Assembly (NCBI RefSeq): GCF_001625365.1
Contig: NZ_LJJF01000001.1
Location: 930,001-994,000, forward strand
From: Streptomyces sp. MJM8645
GTDB taxonomy: Bacteria > Actinomycetota > Actinomycetes > Streptomycetales > Streptomycetaceae
Reading direction: 5' to 3'
DNA length: 64,000 bases
The notes under the pieces are model-generated. The model made no database searches. It worked only from the letters and a program-made list of their open reading frames with translations, and was not told the DNA's origin. Positions 35,536 through 43,194 of this stretch are shown here, in pieces. A program made the translations under genes and the position numbers. How positions within the stretch are numbered: the stretch's first letter is position 1; each line of letters starts with the position of its first letter.

Positions 35536-36038
35536 GGCGCGGCGTGCTCGCCGAGGAAGGCCCCGGCGCGGGCCGCGGCCTCCTCCTTCGTCGGATAGCC
35601 GCGGTCGGCCGCGCCGCGCGCGCCGTCGGCGCCGACGCCCGCCCAGCGCCAGTCGCCGGATTCCGCCTCCTGCTCCAACTCGGCTGTTCCGCCGAACAGT
35701 TCGAGCGTGCCGTGCGGCGCCGCCGGGCGGGCCTCCGGCCACTTCTTCCGGGCACCCTGCCGGGTGATGCCCCAGGCCGCGCCCAGCTGCTCGTAGCTCG
35801 CACCGTAGGAACCCGCCGTCGCCGCCGCGATCGCGGTCAGCCGCTTGACCTCCGCGTCCACCACCTTCCAGGTGGCGAGGACGGAGAGCGCGACCTCGGC
35901 CGGGTCCGCGTTCCACATCCGGTCCTCGGGCAGCCCGGTCTCGCGCGAACGAACAGCCCTGGCAAGGGGGTTCAGGGCGTCACCGAGCGCCCTGGCCAGC
36001 TCGGACCGCTCCTCGGGGGTGATCTCGATCGATGTCAT
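35532..36038 (-). CDS. HTH-containing regulator-like protein
   Basis: A 168-residue protein starting MTSIEITPEERSELARALGD. A helix-turn-helix is visible in YEQLGAAWGITRQGARKKWPE; before it lies an Ala-rich helix that contains ALSVLATWKVVDAEVKRLTA, and the C-terminus ends in a small alpha-beta segment (RGYPTKEEAAARAGAFLGEHAA). Two 22-bp direct repeats overlap the start codon and could be its own operators. There is no ribosome site, and the reading frame upstream is open into the membrane-protein gene, so the protein may instead be the C-terminal part of a fusion. Confidence 0.7.
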   Translation of the reverse strand: MTSIEITPEERSELARALGDALNPLARAVRSRETGLPEDRMWNADPAEVALSVLATWKVVDAEVKRLTAIAAATAGSYGASYEQLGAAWGITRQGARKKWPEARPAAPHGTLELFGGTAELEQEAESGDWRWAGVGADGARGAADRGYPTKEEAAARAGAFLGEHAAP

Positions 36039-36569
36039 GCGACAACCATAGTTACCGAACCGGCATACGACAACCAAAGTTACCGTCCGATTCGAGCCCC
36101 GCCGCTCGGGCGCGAAGGGAAGACCCGCGACGAGCACCCGGCAGCCGACCGCCAGGGCCTCACCGAGGAAGCCCACGCCGATCGACAACTGCACCGGCCG
36201 GGCATCCGGAGCGAGACCGAAGCGGCCGGCGAGGAGGCCGAAGCCCGCCATCACCGCGAGGGAGCCGGCGGCCACCAGGAAAGTCCGGCCGGTGTACCGC
36301 TGCCACGCCACACCGTCGCGCTCGAACAGCGTGACGGTGATGCCGCGCAGCACCCCGAGTCCGACGCCGAGCGCGGCACCGGCGGCCACCCAGGCATAGT
36401 CACCCGCACCCAGACCCGGGTGCCGCACCAGCGACCAGAACCCGATCGCGGTCAGCACCACCGGCGGCGCGAACAGGTCCCGAGCGTTGAGCGGCTCCCC
36501 ACGCAGCCGCCGGATCACCACCACCACGACCACGACGGCGATCAACCCCGCTTGCAGCCAGACGTTCAT
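35532..36569 (-). CDS. membrane protein whose frame runs into the HTH gene
   Basis: The first 155-160 residues form a four-helix membrane protein (MNVWLQAGLIAVVVVVVVIRRLRGE; PVVLTAIGFWSLVRHPG; VAAGAALGVGLGVLRG; GRTFLVAAGSLAVMAGFGLLAGRFG) that resembles a short CcdC/DUF1453-like family. It would normally end around residue 160 (GLPFAPERRG), but no stop codon occurs and translation could continue through the repeated region at 36036-36085 into the HTH protein, giving 345 residues. GGAGG precedes ATG 36569. Either a natural fusion or loss of a stop is possible; a sequencing error cannot be excluded. Confidence 0.55.
   Translation of the reverse strand: MNVWLQAGLIAVVVVVVVIRRLRGEPLNARDLFAPPVVLTAIGFWSLVRHPGLGAGDYAWVAAGAALGVGLGVLRGITVTLFERDGVAWQRYTGRTFLVAAGSLAVMAGFGLLAGRFGLAPDARPVQLSIGVGFLGEALAVGCRVLVAGLPFAPERRGSNRTVTLVVVCRFGNYGCRMTSIEITPEERSELARALGDALNPLARAVRSRETGLPEDRMWNADPAEVALSVLATWKVVDAEVKRLTAIAAATAGSYGASYEQLGAAWGITRQGARKKWPEARPAAPHGTLELFGGTAELEQEAESGDWRWAGVGADGARGAADRGYPTKEEAAARAGAFLGEHAAP
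36036..36085. repeat. tandem 22-bp repeats at the HTH gene start
   Basis: The 22-bp sequences at 36036-36057 and 36064-36085 match with two mismatches and a 28-bp period (core CGACAACCA-AGTTACCG). The first includes the start codon of the HTH gene. The ATG of the second opens a four-codon ORF (ATG CCG GTT CGG TAA, minus strand). Likely autoregulatory sites. Confidence 0.75.
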
Positions 36570-36593
36570 CGGCACACCCCTCCCCGGGAGTTT

Positions 36594-36640
36594 TTTAGCT
36601 CGACCATGCTAAATCAGCAATTTAGCTCGACCGTGCTATA
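36594..36640. promoter_or_regulatory. two TetR-type operators
   Basis: TTTAGC-N8-GCTAAA (36594-36613) is a perfect dyad; TTTAGC-N8-GCTATA (36621-36640) has one mismatch. The spacers are TCGACCAT and TCGACCGT, and the two sites are 27 bp apart in the divergent region before the TetR gene (ATG 36649), overlapping its likely -10 (GCTATAACG). Confidence 0.8.
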
Positions 36641-36648
36641 ACGGCAAC

Positions 36649-37272
36649 ATGCCCAAGATCGTGGACCCCGCGGAACGCCGCCAGGCCGTCGCCGACGCCG
36701 TGCTCCGCGTCGCCGCCCGAGAGGGGCTGGAACGCGCCTCGCTGCGCAACGTCGCGGACGAGGCCGGGCTCGCCATCGGCTCGGTACGGCACTACTTCGC
36801 CGGCAGCTCCGAACTGATGATCTTCGCGATGCAGGAGCTGGCCCGCCGCATCGACAGCCGCATCCGCACCCACGCCCGCACCCTGCTCGACCCGGAGGGC
36901 GACACCGACCGCCGTGCACAGGTCGAGGAACTCCTCACCGAGACCCTCCCCCTGGACGCCGAGCGCCGGGAGGAGTCCGCGCTCTGGCTGTCCTTCGTCA
37001 CCGCCGCCCGCACCCGCCCCGAACTCCGCTCCCGCGCCGCCGAGTTGCAGGCCGGACTGGACGAGCTGATCCACCGCGTCCTGACGGAGGCCGAACGATC
37101 CGGCGCCCTGGCGCCCGACCTCGACCTCGCCGTCGAGACCCGCCGCCTCTCCGCCCTGCTCGACGGCCTCACCCTCCAGGCCGTCCAGCACCCGGACCTG
37201 GTCGGCCCGGACGAACTGCGCGCCGTGCTGCACCGCCACCTCGACACGCTGGCCGGACGATGCCCTGATTGA
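36649..37272 (+). CDS. TetR family regulator
   Basis: A 207-residue repressor. The N-terminal HTH (ADAVLRVAAREGLERASLRNVADEAGLAIGSVRHYFAGSSEL) is canonical; the C-terminal helical domain contains EESALWLSFVTAARTRPELR and a ligand pocket of unknown specificity. Its start is 9 bp after the second operator, and the divergent membrane-protein gene begins 25 bp beyond the first, so it probably represses both itself and that gene. Confidence 0.93.
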   Translation: MPKIVDPAERRQAVADAVLRVAAREGLERASLRNVADEAGLAIGSVRHYFAGSSELMIFAMQELARRIDSRIRTHARTLLDPEGDTDRRAQVEELLTETLPLDAERREESALWLSFVTAARTRPELRSRAAELQAGLDELIHRVLTEAERSGALAPDLDLAVETRRLSALLDGLTLQAVQHPDLVGPDELRAVLHRHLDTLAGRCPD

Positions 37273-37335
37273 TTCGCCGCGTCCCTGATCCGCCACAGCT
37301 GGCACTGACCCCCCGGCCCGGATCAGCCGACGCCG

Positions 37336-37794
37336 TCAGGCCCCGGCCTTGGCCGCCTCCTCCGCGGGCGCCTCCTCCGCGCAGACCGCCGACACGAACT
37401 CCGCGACCCGGGCCTGCGGCAGCCCGCGCGCGATGTCCGCCTCGCTGATCATCCCGACCAGCTTGTGCTCCGGGTGGTTGATCACCGGCAGCCGGCGCAC
37501 CCGGTACTGCTCCATCACCCGTAGCACCTGCTCCGCGTCCTCGTCCGCCTCCACCGTCATCGGCCGGCCCAGGGCCAGCTCGCCCGCCGTCACCCCGGCC
37601 GGGTCCCGGCCCTCGGCGACGCAGCGCAGCACGATGTCGCGGTCGGTCACGATGCCCAGCAGCTTGTCGTCCTCCCCGCAGATGGGCAGCGCGCCGACGT
37701 GTCGTTCCCGCATGATCCGGGCGGCGGCGGCGAGCGTCTCGTGCTCGCGGATACACTCCGCGCCCGGGTGCATGATGTCGCTGGCTCTGGTCAT
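37336..37794 (-). CDS. protein of two CBS domains
   Basis: A 152-residue protein built of a CBS pair: DIMHPGAECIREHETLAAAARIMRERHVGALPI then LLGIVTDRDIVLR, and PMTVEADEDAEQVLRVMEQYRVRRLPVIN then LVGMISEADIARG. CBS pairs bind adenosine nucleotides and act as energy sensors. The C-terminus is acidic/Ala-rich. AGGAGGCGGG precedes ATG 37794, and it is 76 bp downstream of the SPFH gene on the same strand. Confidence 0.92.
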   Translation of the reverse strand: MTRASDIMHPGAECIREHETLAAAARIMRERHVGALPICGEDDKLLGIVTDRDIVLRCVAEGRDPAGVTAGELALGRPMTVEADEDAEQVLRVMEQYRVRRLPVINHPEHKLVGMISEADIARGLPQARVAEFVSAVCAEEAPAEEAAKAGA

Positions 37795-37870
37795 GGTCCC
37801 GCCTCCTGGCCTGGCTTCCGCCCCCTGTCCATCCTGGTCCGGGCCCGCGGCGGCCGCCACCGGGCGCCGG

Positions 37871-38842
37871 TCAGGCCGCCTGGTCCGGCTCCGCGCGTCC
37901 GCCCGGCGCGTCCGCGCCCGGCAGCGGCGACTGGTCCAACAATTCCTCCAGCGGCGGGAGTTCGTGCTTCGAGCTGTCCTGCTCGACCTCCGCCTTCACC
38001 GCCTCCTCCCGCTCCACGGCGGCCCGTTCGGCGGCCTTCGCCGCTGCCGCCGCGGCATTCACCGCGGCCCGCTGCTGGTTGTCCGTCGCGCTGTCCAGGA
38101 AGCGCAGCAGCTCCACCGGGAAGGGCAGCACCAGCGTCGAGTTCTTCTCCGCCGCCACCTCCACCACCGTCTGCAGCAGCCGCAGTTGGAGCGCCGCCGG
38201 GGTCGCGCTCATCACCGCCGCCGCCTCCGACAACCGGGCCGAGGCCTGGTACTCACCGTCCGCCGTGATGATCCGCGCCCGCCGCTCCCGCTCGGCCTCC
38301 GCCTGCCGCGCGATCGAGCGCTTCATCGACTCCGGCAGCGCGACGTCCTTGATCTCCACCCGGTCGATCTCGATGCCCCAGCCCAGCGCCGGGCTGTCGA
38401 TCATCAACTCCAACCCCTGGTTGATCGGTTCGCGGTTGGCCAGCAGGTCGTCCAGCTCGCTCTTGCCGATGATCGAGCGCAGCGAGGTCTGCGCCACCTG
38501 GGAGATCGCGAAGTGGTAGTCCTGCACGTTGACGATCGCCTTCACCGGGTCCTCGACCCGGAAGTACACCACCGCGTCCACCCGGACGGTCACGTTGTCC
38601 CGGGTGATGCCCTCCTGCGCCGGGATCGGCATCGTCACGATCTGCACGTTCACCTTGCGCAGCTTGTCCGCGATCGGCAGCAGCCCCACCAGCCCGGGCT
38701 CGCGCACATCCCTGCGCACCCGGCCGAAGCGGAACACCACTCCCTTCTGGAACTGCTGGACGACCCGGACGCTCAGGCCCGCCCAGATCGCCCCCAGCCC
38801 GACCAGCCCCCCGATGGCACCCAGCACCGCATCGACGATCAT
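37871..38842 (-). CDS. SPFH/band 7 (slipin-like) membrane protein
   Basis: A 323-residue protein. One N-terminal hydrophobic segment (DAVLGAIGGLVGLGAIWAGLSV) anchors a stomatin/SPFH domain (VVQQFQKGVVFRFGRVRRDVREPGL; IPAQEGITRDNVTVRVDAVVYFRV; LRSIIGKSELDDLLANRE; GWGIEIDRVEIKDVALPESMKRS). The coiled-coil C-terminus is acidic. Slipins assemble in membrane microdomains and often partner with NfeD proteases; no NfeD gene is adjacent. AAGGAGG precedes ATG 38842. Confidence 0.93.
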   Translation of the reverse strand: MIVDAVLGAIGGLVGLGAIWAGLSVRVVQQFQKGVVFRFGRVRRDVREPGLVGLLPIADKLRKVNVQIVTMPIPAQEGITRDNVTVRVDAVVYFRVEDPVKAIVNVQDYHFAISQVAQTSLRSIIGKSELDDLLANREPINQGLELMIDSPALGWGIEIDRVEIKDVALPESMKRSIARQAEAERERRARIITADGEYQASARLSEAAAVMSATPAALQLRLLQTVVEVAAEKNSTLVLPFPVELLRFLDSATDNQQRAAVNAAAAAAKAAERAAVEREEAVKAEVEQDSSKHELPPLEELLDQSPLPGADAPGGRAEPDQAA

Positions 38843-39210
38843 CGCGGCCTCCTTGCGGCCTCGGCGAGGCCTCCTCGCGCACCAGCCAGCCCCGGCCGTC
38901 GCCGACCCGGCCCAGCCGGGGGCCGCCGGAGCAGCTGATTCCACGCTACGCCTGCCCGGGCAGGCCGGCGCAGGGCCGATGCGGGGCCGGTACGAGCTCG
39001 GTGCACGGCCGATGCGGGCCCGGTGCGAGCCCTAGGAGGGCTTTGTCAGGTCCTGTAGTGGGGGTCGGGGGTTGTCCGGCCTCGAACGTCGCTGCGAGAC
39101 GATCACCCGCTCGGGGATCGGTGGGGCGGTGGTGACCGGTTCGTCCCACGGGGTTGAGCGGGAGTCCGGGTCGGGCCGTCCGCCGACAGCCCGACCCCGG
39201 CCCTGTTCTG
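38843..39210. other. intergenic region, 368 bp
   Basis: Between SPFH upstream and the PIG-L 3' end. It holds a tandem repeat (38975-39030) and a CTAG-bounded GGAGGGCTTTGTCAGGTCCTG sequence (39032-39056) that resembles the ends of the palindromic repeats elsewhere. No gene seen. Confidence 0.5.
38975..39030. repeat. two 23-bp direct repeats
   Basis: 38975-38997 and 39008-39030 share a GCCGATGCGGG...CGAGC sequence with two mismatches, period 33 bp. Confidence 0.75.
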
Positions 39211-40128
39211 TTACGACCACTCCGGGTGCGGGGCCGTGATGCTCCCGAACTGGTACGAGTTGTTGGGGAGGGTGAAGACGTACTCGTGCGGGTCGTTGTG
39301 CGCGGACTCCAGCTTGTTCGGGACGCTGTGGTAGCCGAGCGCGTAGAGGTTCCGGGACGGGGCCCAGGTGTTGTAGCAGTAGATGGCGTTGCGCTTGGTC
39401 GCCATGTGCGCGGCAGGGATGTCCAGCACGTAGGCGGCACCGTTCGCACGGGAGCCGAGCGGCTGGTCGTAGGCGTAGACGAAATTGAAGCGCACGTCGG
39501 TGAGTTTGCCCTCGCGGGCCAGTTGCACGGCCGCGTCGGCGATCGCCTTGTGGGTGTCGGTGATCTCCAGCCAGCCCGCGGTGAACTTGTGCGAGGCGCC
39601 CGGGTACTGCCGCGCGATGGACGCGATCTTCGACTTGACCGTGGCGACGAACCGGGCGAAGGCATCGGGCCCCCCGTAGGGGGAGTCGACGATCTTCAGG
39701 TTGATCACCTTGTCGACCCCGAGGGTGGCGGCCGAGGCCATGAACTCGGCCGTCCGGCAAGGGACGATCTTGCTGCTGCCGTCGGTCGGCCAGTTCACCC
39801 CGTGGTGGCCGCCGGCCGCGCAGGGGTGCCGGTCCGAGCCTGTGGTCAGCGGGCAGGGATCGGTGTTCATCAGCTTCGCCAGCCCGTCGTTCTCTCCCCG
39901 TGTCACCAGCACGAGGTACACCGGCCGGCCGGCCGCCTTGTGCTCCAGGATCGCCCCGGCCAGGCCCAACGCCTCGTCGTCCTGGTGCGGCGAGTAGAAG
40001 ATCGCCGGCGGTGCCGCCGCCGACGCCTCGGTCGCCCACATGCCGGAACTCAGCACCGTCGCGCCGGCCAGCGCGCCGGCCGTCAGGACCTGCCGTCGAG
40101 ACGGACCCGCGTACCCGTTCTCCACCAT
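39211..40128 (-). CDS. PIG-L family deacetylase, Tat-secreted
   Basis: A 305-residue exported protein. SRRQVLTAGALAGATVLSS is a Tat signal peptide. FYSPHQDDEALGLAG gives the zinc/catalytic HxxDE of PIG-L/LmbE N-acetylglucosaminyl deacetylases; a distal His occurs in AGGHHGVNWPTDG. Cytoplasmic members work on mycothiol or bacillithiol precursors (MshB/Mca). The secreted form likely acts on amide-linked or N-acetylated sugars outside the cell; the substrate is not known. It has four Cys, including CPLTTGSDRHPC and PCRTAEF. Confidence 0.9.
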   Translation of the reverse strand: MVENGYAGPSRRQVLTAGALAGATVLSSGMWATEASAAAPPAIFYSPHQDDEALGLAGAILEHKAAGRPVYLVLVTRGENDGLAKLMNTDPCPLTTGSDRHPCAAGGHHGVNWPTDGSSKIVPCRTAEFMASAATLGVDKVINLKIVDSPYGGPDAFARFVATVKSKIASIARQYPGASHKFTAGWLEITDTHKAIADAAVQLAREGKLTDVRFNFVYAYDQPLGSRANGAAYVLDIPAAHMATKRNAIYCYNTWAPSRNLYALGYHSVPNKLESAHNDPHEYVFTLPNNSYQFGSITAPHPEWS

Positions 40129-40278
40129 TGCTGCCTCCCGGTCCCACCGGACCTTCTCGCCACCGCCCCGATCACCGGGCCCAACCCGGTCGACGGGCCA
40201 CCGTCACCCGGCGGTTCAACCAGGCCGCCGTCCAGACCGCCCAGCGGGTGCGGCCGGACAGGACCTAGGATCGTGGCC

Positions 40279-41067
40279 ATGTCGCAGTCCGCCGCCGACG
40301 CCGCCGACGACCCCGGCCACCCCCGCCACCCCGCCGAGGCCGCCGCCCGCGCCATCTCGCTCACCGCGCTGGACCGCGTCGTCACCGACTGCCGGGCCTG
40401 CCCGCGCCTGGTCGAGTGGCGCGAGGAGACCGCCCGCACCAAGCGCCGCGCCTACCTGGACTGGGACTACTGGGCCCGCCCGATCCCCGGCTTCGGCCCG
40501 CCCGACGCCCCGCTCGTCCTGGTCGGCCTCGCCCCCGCCGCCCACGGCGCCAACCGCACCGGCCGGATCTTCACCGGCGACCCGTCCGGCGACCTGCTCT
40601 ACGCGGCGCTCTACGACCTCGGGCTCGCCAACCGCCCCGAGTCCGTCCGGTACGGCGACGGCCTGCACCTGCGCGGCGTCCGCATCACCGACCCGGTCCG
40701 CTGCGCCCCGCCCGACAACAAGCCCAGCACCGCCGAACGCGACACCTGCCGCCCCTGGATCACCCGCGAACTCCAGTTGCTGCGCCCCACCGTACGGACC
40801 GTCGTCGCCCTCGGCGGCTTCGCCTGGCAGGCCCTCCTGCCCGCCCTCGCGCAGGCCGGCTGGCAGGTCCCCCGGCCCCGCCCCGCCTTCGGCCACGGCG
40901 CCCTGGCCGTCCTCCCCGCCACCGACGGCGGCCCCGCCCTCCAGCTGTACGGCTGCTACCACGTGAGCCCGCGCAACACCAACACCGGCCGCCTCACCAC
41001 CCCCATGCTCCGCGCCCTGCTCCGCACCGCCGCCCGGTCGGCCGGGCTGGAACCGGCGCCGGAGTAG
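40279..41067 (+). CDS. uracil-DNA glycosylase family 5 (UDGb)
   Basis: A 262-residue Fe-S glycosylase. CRACPRLVEW provides the first two cluster Cys; LVGLAPAAHGANRTGRIFTGD is motif A, in which the Asp/Asn of other families is replaced as expected for family 5; VRCAPPDNKPS and a later Cys bind the cluster; YHVSPRNTNTGRLT is motif B. It removes uracil and hypoxanthine from DNA. The ATG is preceded 7 bp upstream by TAGGAT (40266-40271), so the transcript may be leaderless, and the sequence just before is a single copy of a palindromic-repeat end (CCGGACAGGACCTAG). Confidence 0.92.
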   Translation: MSQSAADAADDPGHPRHPAEAAARAISLTALDRVVTDCRACPRLVEWREETARTKRRAYLDWDYWARPIPGFGPPDAPLVLVGLAPAAHGANRTGRIFTGDPSGDLLYAALYDLGLANRPESVRYGDGLHLRGVRITDPVRCAPPDNKPSTAERDTCRPWITRELQLLRPTVRTVVALGGFAWQALLPALAQAGWQVPRPRPAFGHGALAVLPATDGGPALQLYGCYHVSPRNTNTGRLTTPMLRALLRTAARSAGLEPAPE

Positions 41068-41106
41068 GCCCGACGGCACCGACCCCCGTACGGTGCCGTC
41101 GGGCCT
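41066..41106. terminator. terminator including the stop codon
   Basis: AGGCCCGACGGCACCG (41066-41081) and CGGTGCCGTCGGGCCT (41091-41106) form a perfect 16-bp stem with a 9-nt loop. The left arm begins inside the UDG stop codon. Confidence 0.8.
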
Positions 41107-41161
41107 GCCCCGACCAGCCACGCCCCCGGTCGGCCGGGCACCCAACTGATCGGGCCCGCAC

Positions 41162-41935
41162 TCAGTCGAACCGCCGGGTCGCGGTGATGCCGCCGTCCAC
41201 CGGCAGGGTCACCCCGGCCACGTACGACGCCCGGTCGCTCAGCAGCCAGGCCGCCGCCTCCGCGATCTCGGTGTCCGCTCCCGCCCGGCCCAGCGGGGTG
41301 GAGCGGACCACCAGGGCGTCGAACTCCGGGCCGGACGCGAAGAACCGCTCCGTCGAGGGCGTCCGCACCACACCGGGCGCGACGGCGTTGACCCGGATGC
41401 CGTGCCGGGCGTAGTCGGCGGTGGCCGCCTTCACCAGGCCGGTCAGGCCGTGCTTGGCGGCCTGCTGGACGCCGTCCCCGAAGCCGCCCACCAGCGCGCC
41501 CACCCCGGAGTTGAGCACCACCGCGCCGCCCCGACCGCCCGCCGCCATCGCCCGCAGCTGGGCCCGCAGGCAGAGCCAGCTGCCGCGCAGGTTGAGCGCG
41601 TGGGTGTCGTCCCACTCGGCCTCGGAACGCTCGGCGAGCGGGGCCGGCGACAGGCCGGAACCCGCGTTGTCGAAGGCCGCGTCCAGCCGGCCGTACGTCG
41701 TGAGCGCCGCCTCGACCGTCCGCTCGGCGCCCTCCGCGGTGGTCAGGTCGGCGGCGACGGCCACCGCCCGGGCCCCGCCTGCCCGTAGGGCGGCGGCCAG
41801 CGCCTCCACCTCGGCGCCGGAGCGGGCGGCCAGCACCAGCAGCGCGCCCTCCCGGGCGAACAGCCGGGCGGCGGCTGCACCGATGCCGCGCCCGGCGCCG
41901 GTGACGATCGTGACCTTGTCGTCGAGAAGTCCCAT
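41162..41935 (-). CDS. SDR-family oxidoreductase lacking catalytic Tyr
   Basis: A 257-residue classical SDR: TIVTGAGRGIGAAAARLF binds NAD(P), FDNAGSGL is the NAG motif, VVLNSGVGALVGG holds the Ser, and GIRVNAVAPGVVRTP is the C-terminal landmark. At the catalytic YxxxK the sequence reads QQAAKHGLTG: Lys is present but Tyr is replaced by Gln (codons CAG CAG GCC GCC AAG read directly). Such proteins may be inactive, use another base, or act as binding partners. A GGGAGG site precedes ATG 41935. It diverges from the MmyB-like regulator gene across 162 bp, so regulation by it is likely. Confidence 0.88.
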   Translation of the reverse strand: MGLLDDKVTIVTGAGRGIGAAAARLFAREGALLVLAARSGAEVEALAAALRAGGARAVAVAADLTTAEGAERTVEAALTTYGRLDAAFDNAGSGLSPAPLAERSEAEWDDTHALNLRGSWLCLRAQLRAMAAGGRGGAVVLNSGVGALVGGFGDGVQQAAKHGLTGLVKAATADYARHGIRVNAVAPGVVRTPSTERFFASGPEFDALVVRSTPLGRAGADTEIAEAAAWLLSDRASYVAGVTLPVDGGITATRRFD

Positions 41936-41995
41936 GCGGCGAGCCTCCCGGCGCCCCGCCCGGGCCACCAGCGGCCAGCCCTTCCCGGGGACGGG

Positions 41996-42055
41996 CCGAC
42001 CAGGGACCAGCCGGCCAGGGACCAGCCGACCGAGGACGGGCCAGCCAGGGACGGC
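41996..42055. repeat. four 15-bp tandem repeats
   Basis: CCGACCAGGGACCAG and three degenerate copies (42011, 42026, 42041). They fill most of the divergent region before the SDR and HTH genes. Confidence 0.85.
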
Positions 42056-42097
42056 CAGGTCCTGGCTAACCCCACCCGGCTGTGACAGCGTGACCGC

Positions 42098-42949
42098 ATG
42101 CCCGAGACCCCGCTGGGCGCGTTCCTGCGCGCCCGCCGCGCCCGCCTCGCGCCCGCCGAGGCGGGCCTGCCCCCGGCCGGGCGCCGCCGGACGCCCGGGC
42201 TGCGCCGCGAGGAGGTGGCGGCCCGCGCGGGCATCTCCGCCGACTACTACGCCCGGCTGGAGCAGGGCCGCCAGCGGGTGCCCACCGGCCCGGTCCTCGA
42301 CGGCATCGCCGAGGCCCTGCAACTGGCCGGGGCGGAGCGCGCCTACCTGCACCGGCTGGCCGCCCGGCACCGCACACCGGCCGGGGCGCCGCCCGAGCCG
42401 CCGGCCGTCTCCGCCACCACCCTGGCGCTGCTGGACACCCTGGACGCCGCGCCCGCCTTCGTCACCGGCCCGACCTTCGAACTCCTCGCCTGGAACCGCC
42501 CGGCCGGCCTGCTGATGGCCTGGCCGGAACGGCGCCCGCCCCACGAGCGCAACCTGCTCTGGCAGGTGTTCTGCTGCCCGTACGGGGACCGCTCGCAGGG
42601 CAACCTCGCGGCCACCGGCTCGATCGGCGCGGACCTCGTCGCCTCGCTGCGCGCCCACCACGCGGACCGCCCCGGCGACCGCGGGCTCACCCGTCTGGTC
42701 CGCCGGATGTCCTCGGACAGCCCGGCCTTCGCCGCACTGTGGGACCGCCACCGGGCCGGGCCGCCCGGCCCCGGCCGGCTCCACATCCGCCACCCGGCCC
42801 TGGACACCGACGTCCTGGACTACACCGTGCTCGCCCTGCCCGAGGAGGGCCGGTACGTCTTCATCTGCCTCGCCCCACCCGGCAGCCGCGCCCGCCACGC
42901 CTTCGCCGCCGCCCACGACGCGGCCCCGGCCCACGCGGCGCCGTTCTAG
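42098..42949 (+). CDS. XRE/MmyB-like HTH regulator
   Basis: A 283-residue regulator. The HTH (RREEVAARAGISADYYARLEQGR) is the form typical of the MmyB family, and the C-terminal PAS-like domain includes FELLAWNRPAGLL and LWQVFCCPYG. In Streptomyces these regulators sit divergent from an SDR gene and control it, as here. The ligand is probably hydrophobic (relatives bind fatty acids). ATG 42098. Confidence 0.9.
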   Translation: MPETPLGAFLRARRARLAPAEAGLPPAGRRRTPGLRREEVAARAGISADYYARLEQGRQRVPTGPVLDGIAEALQLAGAERAYLHRLAARHRTPAGAPPEPPAVSATTLALLDTLDAAPAFVTGPTFELLAWNRPAGLLMAWPERRPPHERNLLWQVFCCPYGDRSQGNLAATGSIGADLVASLRAHHADRPGDRGLTRLVRRMSSDSPAFAALWDRHRAGPPGPGRLHIRHPALDTDVLDYTVLALPEEGRYVFICLAPPGSRARHAFAAAHDAAPAHAAPF

Positions 42950-42968
42950 GTTGGGCCTAGGTTTGGCC

Positions 42969-43194
42969 TAGGTCCTGTCCGGCCAATCTTGGCGGGCCCG
43001 CGACGCGCCCCCAGCCTGGCGGCCGGGAGGTACCCCCAGGCATCCCGCCTGGACGCACGCCCGAATCGCCCAAGTACGTCCAGTACGAGGGCGGTCCGGG
43101 CGCACGCCCAGCCGGGCGCGTAATGGGGGTACCTCCCGGCCGAAGGCTGGGGGAGCCGCAGGCTGATCCGCCAAGATCGACCGGACAGGACCTA
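42969..43194. repeat. palindromic repeat element A, 226 bp
   Basis: A giant imperfect hairpin between the convergent HTH and CHAD genes. Ends TAGGTCCTGTCCGG (42969-42982) and CCGGACAGGACCTA (43181-43194) are perfect complements and both are CTAG-bounded. CTTGGCGG/CCGCCAAG and CCGGGAGGTACCCCCA/TGGGGGTACCTCCCGG continue the stem, and the centre (GCCC-N-CGCCC, AAGTACGTCCAGTACGAG) closes it. The right end overlaps the CHAD stop. Element B at 50062 has a related core but different ends. Confidence 0.9.

Noticed and set aside
31332..36641. A 1769-codon plus-strand open frame and other very long frames (862-3444 minus, 31441-35916 minus).
   Set aside because: They lie over clear genes in other frames, have Arg/Pro/Gly/Ala-biased translations and no domains; an effect of high GC.
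42969..43194. Intact insertion sequence.
   Set aside because: Only 226 bp, no coding potential for a transposase.
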